Positions 45,304-57,229 of a DNA stretch of 64,000 nt are shown in pieces; the stretch's first letter is position 1; every line of letters starts with the position of its first letter. Source of the DNA: Stenogyne calaminthoides (lineage: Eukaryota; Streptophyta; Magnoliopsida; Lamiales; Lamiaceae); NCBI GenBank assembly GCA_037126765.1, contig JBBCBC010000019.1:25876222-25940221 (forward strand), in the 5' to 3' direction. A model generated the notes under the pieces. It was not told the origin of the DNA, did no database searches, and saw only the letters and a program-made list of their open reading frames with translations. Position numbers and translations under genes: made by a program.

Positions 45304-45362
45304 GGATTCGAACCTGAGACCCTCTACCTCGAAAAGTATAAGTTAACCATTAGACTACACTA
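45304..45362 (-). other. tRNA-like pol III promoter boxes (copy 2)
   Basis: Same A-box/B-box arrangement as at 32424, with the better B box GGTTCGAATCC. Confidence 0.45.
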
Positions 45363-45399
45363 TTGAATTGGTAAAAATACTCCACTAAATATATATATG

Positions 45400-46078
45400 C
45401 TTCGCCAAAATCTACCCAAGCCCACAACCACTGCCCGCCTTGCCCGACCTGTGCCCGACCCGACCCGCCCCACGCCTAGACCCGCGAGTTTTTCAGTGTT
45501 TTGTCTTATTTATGTTGTATTGCACATAACACTAGTGTGCAATATTTCACACAAGACCTTCTCTATAGCTAATTAAATAAGTTTGTTTTGCGTTCACTCT
45601 CTCAACAGGATATGTGGCATTGCGTACCCTTTTAGTGTTTTAATATGTTTTTATCATGGATGTAAACGGCCTAGGCGCTAGGCGGCCGTCAGCCTACCCT
45701 ATTTTGATAAAATTGATGTGAAAAATCGTTTATGCTGCTAGACGGAACTAGCAGGTGGCTAGGGGATTTAGGCGTGTGGTTAGGCAGATTTTCCATTTTT
45801 TTAATTTTAAAATTTTATTTAAAAATCAACATTCAATAATAAAAATAATAAAATCAAATTTGAAATATTTCACAACATAGTGGGGATGAGCAGTCCAGTA
45901 TTCTAACTTTTGAGTTGGAGAAAATTGATAAATATATATAAATCTATTTCCAATTAATTCTTTGGTAATTTATTTTAATTTTTAAATTGTTATGTCATTT
46001 CATTTTGGATATTGATATTGATAATTAATAAATTATCTAACTGAAGTTGGACTATTTGTCTGGATTTTATGTTAATTT
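45400..46078. other. AT-rich DNA of copy 2, left of element D
   Basis: Matches 32520-33193 of copy 1 with small differences, including the CTAGGCGCTAGGCGG repeats. No gene. Confidence 0.6.
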
Positions 46079-46083
46079 AGTTT
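46079..46083. repeat. Target-site duplication of element D, left copy (AGTTT)
   Basis: AGTTT precedes the TGTTGG end of D; the second copy is at 60718-60722 after CCCAACA. Copy 1 has a single uninterrupted TTTAGTTTGTAATTT near 33195, an empty site. Confidence 0.95.
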
Positions 46084-46672
46084 TGTTGGTCCCGGTGCAA
46101 ACGAGTCTTACACGTGTATGGGGGGGGATACACGTGTTCAGTGTTTTTTAAAACTTTTTCTTACTGAGGTCAGCTTGGGTCAGATAATCCTGAAGATTAG
46201 GTTCTGAGAAGCACAGATCGCTCTGAGTCAAAGTCTACTGAGACAGTGATCCTGAGCTGCTTTCAGATACCTCAGATAATCCCAACTGAGTCCTGAGTGT
46301 CAGAGATCCTGAGTTGCTTGGATCAGATAACTAACTTACTGAATCCTCAAATGAGAGTTCAGTTTGGTAACTATCTGTTCTAGCTACTCAGTCGTGCGGA
46401 ATGGTTGGCCCTTTAGTTTATACTCGTTTTAAGCTTTGCTGAAAACCTTCCCTTTATGAAATAGTGATTAGGTTGTGATTCAATTACATGCAACTTCAAT
46501 GGATTGATTCCAACTGAATATCAGTGAAAAGTATGCTTTCAAAATCAAGTCAATGCAACAGTTAAGCACAGATAAGGAAAGCAATAAAGAACACATCAAT
46601 TATAGTGGTTCAGAGACTCAAGCTCCTACATCCACTCTCTCTGATCCTCAGAGAAATTCACTATCAACTTCT

Positions 46673-46890
46673 GAGCTTTCTGACTACCTCGCGTAGTTTA
46701 CTTACTCAACTCGGCCCTGAGTTTTCTGACTACTCCACGTAGTTTACTTACTCAACCCGACCTTGAGCTTTCTGACTACCTCTGTAGTTTACTTACTCAA
46801 ACACAAACAAGCTTTCAGACTACCCCTGTAGCTTACTAACTTCTCCTCTAGAGTTTTCTGACTACTCCGCGTAGTTTACTAACTCTTTAC
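46673..46890. repeat. Tandem repeat in the D LTR, ~46-bp units
   Basis: Five imperfect units of GAG(C/T)TTTCTGACTAC...GTAGTTTACTTACTCAA. The same block is in the right LTR at about 59300-59520. Confidence 0.85.
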
Positions 46891-47188
46891 AACTCTTCTC
46901 ACCAACAAACACACTCCAACTACCTTCTCAAGGGTTTGGGGTTTCTCGGTTGGTTTCCAACAAGGATGAGATATCCTTTACAATGAAGCACAATGCAAAG
47001 GGTTAGGATATCTCGACTAAGCTTTGGATAATTCTTATCAAGCTAGGCTTAGTATAGTGAGCTCTCTTCAATGTAGAAGCACTTGGGAAATTCTAAGTTT
47101 TTCGAGTGCTTTAACTTTTGCAAGAATAAGTTTGAGCTCTTGAGTTGCGTATAAATTTCCCGTAACCTTACAATGTAGAGGGTCACTA

Positions 47189-47198
47189 GTATTTATAG
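47189..47198 (-). promoter_or_regulatory. TATA-like box in the D LTR
   Basis: CTATAAATAC on the minus strand (GTATTTATAG on plus), in the sequence GTGTATGCCTATAAATAC. The copy in the 5' LTR is at 59818-59827. Confidence 0.5.
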
Positions 47199-47679
47199 GC
47201 ATACACCAAGGTCACTCTTGAAAACTATCCGTTGGAGAGATAGCTTCGTGAGTTTCCTCTTATGGTGTGTGAGAAACGACTATATTTAGGTTTTGAAACT
47301 CCCTAACACGTTTTAGGCAATAGCCTTTCATGTAGTCGGTCTTCACTTTTTGCAGTCTGGAACTTTCGTACATCTGACATCGTTTTCAGCTACTTGTCAC
47401 TGTCAGTGTCAGTATGGTACAGTGTCGTCTTCCTCTTTTTGACTTTTGTCTCCAGTTAAAGGTTCAACGGCTCTTTTTGGTTACAAACTCTGAGTTTGAT
47501 ATAACCTTAACAACACTTCTGACTTAGTTCCTTTTGTCTGCATTTGAATGTCTTGGCAAATATCTATTTTCTAAGGAATCGCGATCTTCTCAGTATTGCA
47601 TCCTTCAGATAGATATATTCAGTGCCTTGGAACATTCAGGTTCATACTGAGCATTCAGTACCTTACTGAGTCTTCAGTA

Positions 47680-47940
47680 ATTACTGTGCCTTCAGTATTC
47701 TTGATCTTCAATCTTCAGTCTTCAGTCTTGCGTCTTCAGAGTCTTCTGAGTCTTCAGGGTCTTCAGAGTCTTCCGAGTCTACTGACTGATACACTGAATC
47801 TTCATGCTGAGTCTTCAGTTCCTCGGTATCCTACTGAGTCTTCTGTATCTCAGTTTCACACTGAGTCTTCAGAACCTTCAGTTTCATACTGAAACTTCAG
47901 TTTCCTCAGAAACATACTGATTTCTTCAGAGTCTTCAGAA
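47680..47940. repeat. CTTCAG-type minisatellite in the D LTR
   Basis: Many imperfect TCTTCAG / AGTCTTC units. In the right LTR the matching region (60300-60540) has most CAGs replaced. Confidence 0.8.
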
Positions 47941-48105
47941 CCTATCTTGAACTATATCCGCTGACTATACATTTTGTAGATAACATCCTGAATACTCTAA
48001 AACTGAATCCTGACTCAACTATCAAGATCATTCTGAACATGTCATACTCAGGGGTTTTGGGATCTAATCAAAATCATATATCTTTATTAAATTCATCTCC
48101 CAACA

Positions 48106-48119
48106 TTTTTCCCCTTTTT
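48106..48119 (-). other. Polypurine tract of element D
   Basis: TTTTTCCCCTTTTT on plus (AAAAAGGGGAAAAA on minus) directly adjoins the LTR end at 48105. Confidence 0.85.
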
Positions 48120-48568
48120 GATGATGCCAAAACCTATCTTGTTACAAACATATAACCTATACTCAGGTTTCAGTTTATCCTATTACAAGATTGGTTGTTT
48201 CCCAACAATTTCTTAAATCAGAGAAACTCTTAACAATTTAAATCATTAAGCAATTTCTTCAGTAATGAATCTCTTTAAGTAGTTCATTACTAAATACTTA
48301 AACAATTTCCCCCATATTCAGACAATTTCTCCTTTATCAACATACAATCAGTTCAGAGACATTCATTCAGGCATATCAAAATAAAAGACATGTAAATAAG
48401 ATAATGAGATAATATCTTTTGAGCATAATGATAAATCTTCATTGATGATTGGTATCCCATTACATATTACAATGAGTTTATCAACAAAATCAAAAAGACA
48501 AAAATTTAAAGATTACAGAATCTTCTGAGTCTTCAGTCTTCTGATTTGGCTCTTCAGTCTTCTGCTCT

Positions 48569-51500
48569 TCAGTTTGCTTCATTCTCAACTTCATCAGTGG
48601 GCACCTCCAGGTCGAACATTCCGAAAAATCTCTTCTTCAGCTCATTTCTTTCCTTGATGATGTCCGGACTGTTTCCTGTTAGACCCAACTGACCAGCATA
48701 CTGAGCAATTTCTTGAGTAATGGCCTTCTCATTCACCAAGCCATTACCAAGTCTTGGAGGAGGATAAGAATATGGACCAGGGGCTATTATCTGTACCTCT
48801 CCTTCATCCGCAAGGTTAATCCAGCCCTATAGATACTTTGGATAGAAGGTTAGGAGATATTCAATGAATGCTTCATTCTGATCTGAGCTTTCCCCTCTCC
48901 ATTCCCGAAGAACATCATAATTCAACCAGAAGGTTCTCTTGACTTCTTCCCACATATCGTTGAGTTTGATAGGCATCCATTTATCAACGTGGGGCCACTT
49001 TAGTGCTTTTGATGTCTCTTTCCTCTTGCTCGCAAACTTCCTGAATTCACTCCTTCGCTTCTGCTCTTCGTCTATCTTCTTTACGATCCGCGAGGCGCTC
49101 ACCGAGACCGAGACCGGCCGGCGGTTTTCTTAGCTTGTTCTATTTGGAGTGTCTTCAGAGCATCTCTCGTGTTGAAGACTTTCTTCTGAGGTTGAGACTC
49201 AGATTCTTCCGTTTCTTCATCATCCAGAATCAGCTTTCTCTGGATTGGCTTAGAAGCCTTCCACGCGTTTGCTACGAGGTTGAACAACGCCCAAGACTTT
49301 CCTCTTCATAGGCAAACCGTCGGCGGCGGCTTGGCTTGTTCCAACCTTTGCTCTAACACTTCGGTTTCTCTCTTGCAACATCAAGCATGGTTTGCTCGAA
49401 AACTCGAGTGTAGATAGACTTCTCTACGAGCGAACTTCAACTTCTCAATGAGCTTCAATCTCTTAAGGCTTTGGCTAGATTATACATATCAACATCTTTC
49501 GAGCCTTCTTCTCCCAAAGTACGTGCCATGAACTTTCTCGAGGTCTTCACCTTCCTTTTCCCTTCTTGGCACCGTAATTTGGAAGAAGTCTGAGAGAATC
49601 TTTGTGTCCATGTGATATTGTTCTTTGCTCACACGACAAACTTCTCCTCGCTATCGATCTTGTTAGCCTTCCAAATCCTTAGATGGTTCTTGGCCACGAA
49701 AATTCTTGAGATAAATGGGCAACCGGCGGAGAGTGCTTCCTTGAACATCTCTATCATCTTGGTCATGAGCATTGAGCTCATTTCCTCAACAATGATTTAA
49801 TCATCACTTCATTCCTCTCTTGCCAATTTCACCTCTAGAAATGCGGTTGACTCTCCATTGCTTCGATTCATTTCAAAGACTCAACTTCGATGACTCCCTC
49901 CTCCAAATTTTCATTCAACTTTTCTTCCATGGAGGTCATCTGAGAGGTCAGAGTGTTTTGTATTAGCACCAGCTCTGAAGAGTGACTAAGACTTTCCATC
50001 TGTTGAGCTTGATTGGCCAATGTTTCTTCCATCTGAGCAATCTTGATCATCATTGGCTCAACCTTCTCAAGTTTCTCCATCAAGGAGTGAGATCAATCTC
50101 GGGAACCTTCTCGCACCTTCTTCTGTCTTTGTTTGATCATCCCGAGCTTGACTTCATTAAAAGCTCCAGTCTCAATCGAGCCTCGATCTGTTTATCGAAC
50201 AATTTAGAATTAAAGATAGAACTTTCAGTAACTTTGGCATAATTATTAATAGTGCCAAAAGGTACCTGAAGAGTGCTAACTTTAGTCTGAGGTTGACCAA
50301 TTTTAGGTTGATAAGCAGCAGAAGTCTCCTTTTCCATCTGAGACTGATCCTCGGCATCTCCTGTTGGTCCCCATCTCCATCTTGAGATTTGTCTCCGCCG
50401 CTTGGGGCACCAACCCGATGCTTTTCTTTTCGGCTAACTTCCTCGAACCCGGCTCATCAAAATCGAAGTTTTTCATCCCGAGCTTTGTCCTTCGAACCAC
50501 CGAGAAGTCGGTCGGAAAAAGTCATCCCTCTGGCAAAAATATCAAGCATCTCGGAAGAGTCGATTGAGGATGAACACAGTTGTCCTTAATCCCGAAGAAA
50601 ATATCTTCGCCAGTCGGGGTATGAGCTTTGAGCTTCGGGGTAGCGGTCGAATGAACCGTTCCCCCTTGCTCCTCCACTTCGCCTTCTTCAACCTCGCCCT
50701 TCTTCCATCTCGGGCTCTACGGTTCGGTTAAACCTGGCTGAGGATCAAGAAGTAGATCACTCGAGAGCTCATCAAGAATATTCTGCTCTGAGTCTCGTGA
50801 CCTCTGAAGGTTGTGCATTGAGTCCTCGATTTGCATCGAGTGGGTTAAGGGTCTGGTGACACTTCCCTCCAGTTGGTTACGAGTTGGCTCTTCTATTTGT
50901 CGAGCACCTTAACTTTTTCATAGGAATCTCACGAGGCTGAGTTCCTTTGAAAATTTCTGAGAAATTTTATCGAACTTAGAGATGTCTCAAGCACCTCGGA
51001 GAAGACACTCCTCGATCTGTTCTTGTGCCTTTGAGATAACTGAGCGAGAACTTGCAATGGCGAACTCGAGCGGTTTGGCCCTCGGGTTGAATCTCCTCGT
51101 AATCACTACCATCTTCATCGGTGAGAACCACCAATCTTCTGCGCTTTGGGGCAAGGTTCTTACCTTCATTATTTTTTTTACCTTGCTCCATCTTTGCCTC
51201 CAACAAAACCTTCCCCTGGTTTGTTGAGTCTCTTTTTCACCCCAGAATCGATGATTCTACCTTCTTTTCTCTCTCTTCCCCGATGGCCTCGCTTCTTTGC
51301 GAAGAATGGGTTTAAAAGAAAATTTTGGACTTAGGGAATGGGGTCGAATTGGCGAAGATATCCTCCTCCTCTCTCGCACATCTCCAAAATATAAGCAATT
51401 TTGGTGGCATGGTGGATCTTGCCTTTTATTGAGATCGCCCCGTCAACCTTCTTCAAAACTTTGGTCTCGCTTTCACTCACGGTCCCCGATCAAAAATTTC

Positions 51501-52083
51501 AGCCCGGTTGAAGTCGGTGGTGGGTGAGGCCTCTATCGCCGCCATCAATCCGAGCTTGGTCTTGATCGCTCAAAACTCCCCAAAAGACTCATGATGCTCT
51601 TGCTCACAATATCCATCAACACACGATATTGTGGCTTTAAGTGCTTCTTATGCAATGTCGCCTCAAATTTAACGAGATTCTCGGCAATCCTATCTAAGTA
51701 CTCTGCTTCTCTCTACCCGACATATACATCGTAGGATCCTCTCCTCTATCACAGAGCTCAAAAACATCATTCATATTTTTTGGAACTATGTACAGATCCC
51801 TCTCAAAATCGATGTATTTGGATGACTGCTCTAAATGTGATACAGTAATCTTAGAATGCATACAACCCTCTTCATCTATCTTCAAGTTATAGATGAATTC
51901 GATTACCTCTTTCGCAAACTCCTGGTCTGGTAGGCTTGCAACTAGTTGGGTGAGTTTAGCCAGTCGAATCATATGCAGAGCCTCCTCTCTTGGCTTTGAG
52001 TTGGTTGTGCTTTCGAGTGAGACAACGAACTCGTACCATGGCTTGTTGGTTTCGGCTAATCTCTCAAACAAGGTTGGAGCCAT
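48569..52083 (-). pseudogene. Extra ORF region of element D, between pol and 3' LTR
   Basis: About 3.5 kb on the minus strand. It likely begins at 52083 (MAPTLFERLAETNKPWYEF) and ends at a stop at 48569-48571 after DEVENEAN. Intact pieces: 51694-52083 (129 codons); an acid/basic stretch PKRRRLVVLTDEDGSDYEE near 51100; a heptad-like coiled-coil segment (MEKLEKVEPMMIKIAQMEE) at 49868-50083; and a C-terminal piece 48827-49102 with WPHVDKWMPIKLNDMWEEV. The rest is out of frame. No known enzyme or membrane motif was recognised. The position matches the envelope-like ORF of Sireviruses; function unknown. Confidence 0.6.
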
Positions 52084-52739
52084 TTTAGAGATTGATTGAA
52101 GAAATGAAGCTTTAGGGTTTGGGAATTTCTGGGCAAAGGGAATTTATTTGCAGAGGATTTGGGAACGAAGGGTTTGATAAAATTTTGGCTTGAATGGCTT
52201 ATTAGGGTTTATATAGCTTTGAGATCGTGGGGAATCATGTTGGTTAGGTGAAAAACAACGGTTGAGATTAATCACTGATTAATCGGGTATACGAACCGAC
52301 GATCTCCGAAAAGTAAGCCGCCAAAACATCCTCATTGGTCATTAATGTAACAGAGCATTAAATGACTGTTGACCTTCTTCGGAATTTAAAACGATCCCGC
52401 CCAAAAACATTCCTCAGGTGTTTTGTATTTATTGCAAATGATTACTGAGTTTCACTTAAGCAATAAATGAGTCGCATGAGTCATTACTTCTTCAGACTAA
52501 TTTCCCTCTATCAGTCTTCTCGAAAATCCGACCTTGATAAAATGTCGAGATAATCTTGAGTACTAAAAGGGTTCAAGATATCTTTCTTGAGTCTTCGACC
52601 TTGAAGAAATCTGAGTTTCCCGAGACTCGATTCGAGATTTCCATTTTATCCTGAGTTTCTCAGAAGAATTCTGAGAAAACTTCATGCATCTGAAAATCTT
52701 CAATTTTTCAGATTTTACTCTATACACCTGGTTCTAACA
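52084..52739 (-). other. Element D spacer between pol and the extra ORF
   Basis: About 650 bp between the RNase H end and the extra ORF start, with no frame over 60 codons. Parts of it (about 52260-52700) show the CGA-rich composition discussed under findings. Confidence 0.5.
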
Positions 52740-53236
52740 TCCCTAATTCAACTGAAAGTTCCTGAAATCTTGATTCCGCCAAAGGTTTAGTCAAGATATC
52801 AGCTCTTTGCTTATCAGTATGAATTTTCTCCATCCTTATGTCCTTCTTCTCGACATGATCTCTCGATGAAGTGATGTCGATATCCACATGCTTGCATCGG
52901 TGTGCAATACCGATTTTTGTGAAATAGCAATGGAACTATTATTGTCACAAAATATTGGTACTTCATTGGCTACAACTTTATAATCCCTTAATTGTTGTGC
53001 GAGCGAAAGAATCGAAACCACAGACTCCTGCGACCCATGTATTCAACCCGATGAGTACTTGTTGCTCTTGGTCTGCATTTCTTAGAAAACCAAGATATCG
53101 ACTTACTTCCTAGAAATTGACAAGTTCTGAAGTGGACTTCTGTCAATTCTGCAACCTCCATAATCGAAGATCCGAGTAGCCCGGTTAATTCAAGGTTATC
53201 ATCACCGGATACCATAATCCTCTATTCATCGAGCCT
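52740..53236 (-). pseudogene. pol: Element D RNase H
   Basis: Minus frame 52836-53021 carries QQLRDYKVVANEVPIFCDN and SIAISQKSVLH, the copia RNase H end block. 53215-52988 has TGLLGSSIMEVAE in another frame. The domain is frameshifted at several points, chiefly in CGA-rich patches. Confidence 0.8.
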
Positions 53237-54160
53237 TTAAGATACTTTAAGATCTTTTTGCGCGACCTCCATGTGACTAGCCTTAGGATTAGCTTGGTAT
53301 TTTGCACATATCCCAACAGCAAATGTTATATCCGGCCTACTTGCTGTGAGATAGAGCAATGATCCAATGATTCCTCTATAATCAGTATGACTCACTGATT
53401 TGCCATCAGAATCAGGATCCATCTTGTAGTTAGTATTCATAGGAATCCTAACTGTATTGCAATTCTGTACACCATATTTAGCAATCGGATCTCTGGTGTA
53501 GTTTGCCTGGTTGATGAATATTCCTTCCTTTGATTGTTTCACTTGAAGACCCATAAAGAAATTCATCTCTCCCATCATTGACATCTCAAACTTGCCTTTC
53601 ATCAGTGTTGAAAACTTTTCACACAGTTGATGGTTTGGAGATCCAAAAATGATGTCATCAACATATATCTGAACTAGTAAGATATCTTCCCCATCCTCTA
53701 TCCTGAATAGAGTTCTATCAACTGTCCCTTTGACAAAACCTTGGTCAGTAAGAAACTGAGAAAGAGTATCATACCATGCTCTGGGTGCTTGCTTAAGACC
53801 ATACAAAGCTTTTCTGAGCCTGTAAACTTGGTCATTCTTCTGCTTTGAAACCGGAGGTTGTTCCACATAAACCTCTTCTTTAAGCACACCGCTCGAAAAT
53901 GCACTTTTCACATCCATTTGATAGATCGTGAACTTCATGTGGGCAAAGATATGCAAGAAACAATCGATGGCTTCTAGTCTTGCAACAGTGCAAAGGTTTC
54001 ATCATAATCCAAGCCTTCTTCTTGGGAATAACCTTGTGCAACTAGCCTTGCCTTTGTTTATTACAATGTTGTTGTTTTCATCTCTTTTATTCTTGAAAAC
54101 CCACTTGGTTCCAATGACATTGTGCCTTTTCCGGTCTATCTACCACTCCCATACTTCATT
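53237..54160 (-). pseudogene. pol: Element D reverse transcriptase
   Basis: Frame 53956-53237 (239 codons): YQMDVKSAFSSGVLKEEVYV, YGLKQAPRAWYDTL, and the catalytic YVDDIIFGSPNHQ (about 53670-53650) with YVDD intact. The N-terminal block TKWVFKNKRDENNN, ARLVAQGYSQEEGLDYDE is at about 54160-53990 in a shifted frame. One or more frameshifts near 53960-53990 separate them. Confidence 0.9.
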
Positions 54161-54739
54161 CCTTGAGAATTGATTCACTTTCATCTTGCATAAAGCAAGA
54201 ATCCAATGAGAATTTTGTCGAGCTTCACCAATCTCGAAGAGGTTCTTTCTTTGTTAGGAAGCGGAGAATAGTGCACTCTCACCATGGAACCTTCTTGTTT
54301 TAACACCTTCGCTTAGATCACCCACAATCGACTTGTAGGATGATTATCTAACCATTTCCTTCTTGATGTTCCCCTTCAAGAATATCCTCAACATTTGAAA
54401 TGTTAGGTTCGATTAAATCAAGAAACTTCGGGAACAAATGTAAAAATGAAAAGGAATCATCTTCCTCGGGAAATTCTATTGAAACATTGTCGAGACATTT
54501 GTTCCCCCTTTGGTTGATAGATTCAGAATTTGCCTCACCGTGACCACATCTTCATTGGCATCACATACCGAGTCTCGAATCTGTTGTGCTCGGATTGGTC
54601 ACCTTTGAGTGTTGGTTTTCCCGAGTCTCACCATCCTCGATTTCCATCCCCGAACTTTTTATCTGAGTCCGAGTCACTCCAATCATAAATAGTGATGACT
54701 TCTTCTTTTCGGAGTTCAATGGATGATTTATCTTTTTAC

Positions 54740-55810
54740 ATTTTGGGCTTAATCTGGTGATCCTCTTAGTCGGTTCATCTGCATCATGTTCTGTTTCTTA
54801 CGAACACAAGTAGATTCATCAAAAACAACATGAGGTGTTTCTTCCACAATAAGAGTCCTACAGTTGTAAACTCTGAAAGCTTTACTGACTTCAGAATATC
54901 CTAAGAATATTCCTTCATCAGCTTTACTATCAAATGTTTTCAATCGATCTTTACCATTATTGTGTATGAAACACTTGCAACCAAACACACGAAAGAAAAA
55001 AAACAAGAGGCTTCCTTTTCATTCCAAAGCTCATTGGGTGTTTTCCCTTGACTCTTTTGTCGGCATGGATCTGCTTACGAGAGTAGCGTGCATGGTGTTG
55101 ACGACTTCAACCCAAAACCTTTTAGGAATGTCGACCAAAGAATCATTGTCCTTGCAGCTTCTTTCAGAGTCCTGTTCCTTCTTTCAGCAACACCATTTTG
55201 TTGAGGAGTCCTTGCAGCTGATGTTTCATGTGAAATTCCATTCTCTGCACAATAATCAGATATGATATGATTTATAAACTCGGTTCCTTTGTCGATCGAT
55301 TTTTGACCACACTCGATTTTTTCTCAATCTTGAGCCTTTTCAAGAACTCTGGCGGCTTTTATTCGAGTCTCTTTCTTACTGAGTAAGAATATGACCGAAG
55401 TATATCTTGAGTAGTCATCAACTACTACCAATGTGTATTTCCTGCCATTAGTGCTCACAGTGTTATAAGACCAAAAAGATCCATATCACGATGGCGAAGT
55501 ATTCTTTTCGGAGAAACTTCTACTTTGCTTTTAAATGATGCTTTAACTTGTTTTCCTTTCTGGCACGCATCACAAATATGTTCCTTACTGAACACTTCAT
55601 TAGGAAACCCTCTCACAAGAGCTAATCTTGCAAGCTTGTTCAGGGTTTTGAAATTTAGGTGATTCATTCTTTTATGCCATAACCAACTGGTATCTGTGGA
55701 ACTTTTAGCAACTAAACATGTATCTTTAGGAGTTGAACTCCAATCGACCAGATACACATTCCCTTTTCTTGTACCGGTCAAGAATACTTTTACGTGATGT
55801 ATCATCTTTC
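54740..55810 (-). pseudogene. pol: Element D integrase
   Basis: The N-terminal zinc segment is intact in 55455-55805 (WLWHKRMNHLNF, CDACQKGK). The C-terminal FGCKCFIHNNGKDRL and ADEGIFLGYS are at 54749-55006. The catalytic core between them (about 55020-55440) is frameshifted, though the ERRNRTL-type stretch (near 55180) is recognisable. Confidence 0.85.
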
Positions 55811-55880
55811 ACAAAACATAAGTTCTTAGAAAACTCAACATTAAAACCTTTATCACAGAATTGGCTAATTGAAAGCAAGT

Positions 55881-56480
55881 TATGCTTCAATCCAGATACA
55901 TATGAAACACCATGGATATGAACTGAGTACCATGGATATGAACTGAGTCGATTTCCGAAGTTCCATATCGTTCAGTCTGTCCCTTGGAGTTATCTCCAAA
56001 AGTGATCTGTGGGCCTCTTTGTTCAACATAATCACTGAGTATCTTCTTGTATCCTATCATATGTCTTGAACATCCAATGTCAAGATACCATATATCAGGA
56101 GCTTTTTCATCTCTGCTCATCAGTGCCATGTGATCTTTAGTCAGTTCAGTGCCCTTGTTTTCCTCCTGAAAAACAGATCAATTCTTAGGTACCCAATTTG
56201 TGTAGGGTCCTACAAGGTTAGATGTACCTTTCGGAATCCAAATCAGCCTGACAACTCTAATCACTTTAGAGTGGCTAATTTGTCTTCCATAAACATCAAC
56301 ATACACATCTACTACTCTAGATGCCTTAGCAGTTTTCTGTGTATGTCTGCTCGCTTTAGCATGAACATGTGTCTTTGAATTCTTCTTTGGTTCAGGCCTT
56401 CTGTTCATTTGCTTTGGCTTCTGTGCTACCGGTCTAAATCTTTGTTGAATCGGGTTCAGATAACCTTTACCCTTAAGCAA
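55881..56480 (-). pseudogene. pol: Element D protease and flanking region
   Basis: Frame 56129-55887 contains WYLDIGCSRHMIGYKK; the active D-S/T-G reads D-I-G, so the active site is altered. Frame 56480-56178 (Lys/Arg-rich, PKKNSKTHVHAKASR) precedes it. A ~26-bp direct repeat (CCATGGATATGAACTGAGT) near 55912-55947 looks like a small duplication. Confidence 0.82.
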
Positions 56481-57229
56481 GTGGGGTTCGGGTTATGCAT
56501 CTTGAAATCTGGGTCTTCGGCATAATTGAGGACTTGGTCTCTTCATTGAGAATGTCTCTGCTTGAGTGTTTCTCATCGAGGATTCCTCGATGGTTCGATG
56601 TGGAGCCTTTCAAGTTTGCATTCTTAGCCCGAGGCTTTGATGTACTTGCACGAAACTTTCAATCGATTTTCGGGTTTTCTAGCCTTCACCGAGGTTTGGG
56701 CTTTCTAACCCCGATCATTCGGTTTTCTTTTGAGACCATAGGTCCTTTTCCCTTGTCTACAACCTTGGGCATTACTTGATTTGAAGTGTAGGTGCCAATG
56801 GTTTTACAAAGATAGTCTTCTTGCTACTTGATGCGAAGATTTAGATGACCTTGTGAGGTTCCCCTCGAATAAATCCCAATCCAGTTTTTTATAGTCACAG
56901 ATCTCTGGTAACTCAAATTTCATCTATTACATTAGATGCATTATTCAATAGAGTTAACTTTTCTGTGCACTATCCTCACATTCTGTAGAGTTTTATGTTT
57001 CTCGGAGAGGTCATTGAACTTCTGATTACGATTAATTTGAATTTCTTCAATGGATTTCTCTAGCTTTTTGATTAGGGACATTATCAACTTCTCTTTATCA
57101 CGAGAGTTGTACTTTCGAGAACATCCAGTTCATCAAGAGCTCCCATTAATTGAGAAGTGATTTCAATATTGCTAGAGTCTTTCCATTTTAGATTTTCGAC
57201 TTTTCGGTTCCTTATTCGCTCTTGAGTTC

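Larger units (their letters stand above)
46084..48105 (-). repeat. 3' LTR of element D (2022 bp)
   Basis: TGTTGGTCCCGGTGC to CTCCCAACA. It contains two internal tandem repeats: ~46-bp units at 46673-46890 and TCTTCAG-type units at about 47680-47940. It is rich in CAG and CTG, unlike its right partner. Confidence 0.95.
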
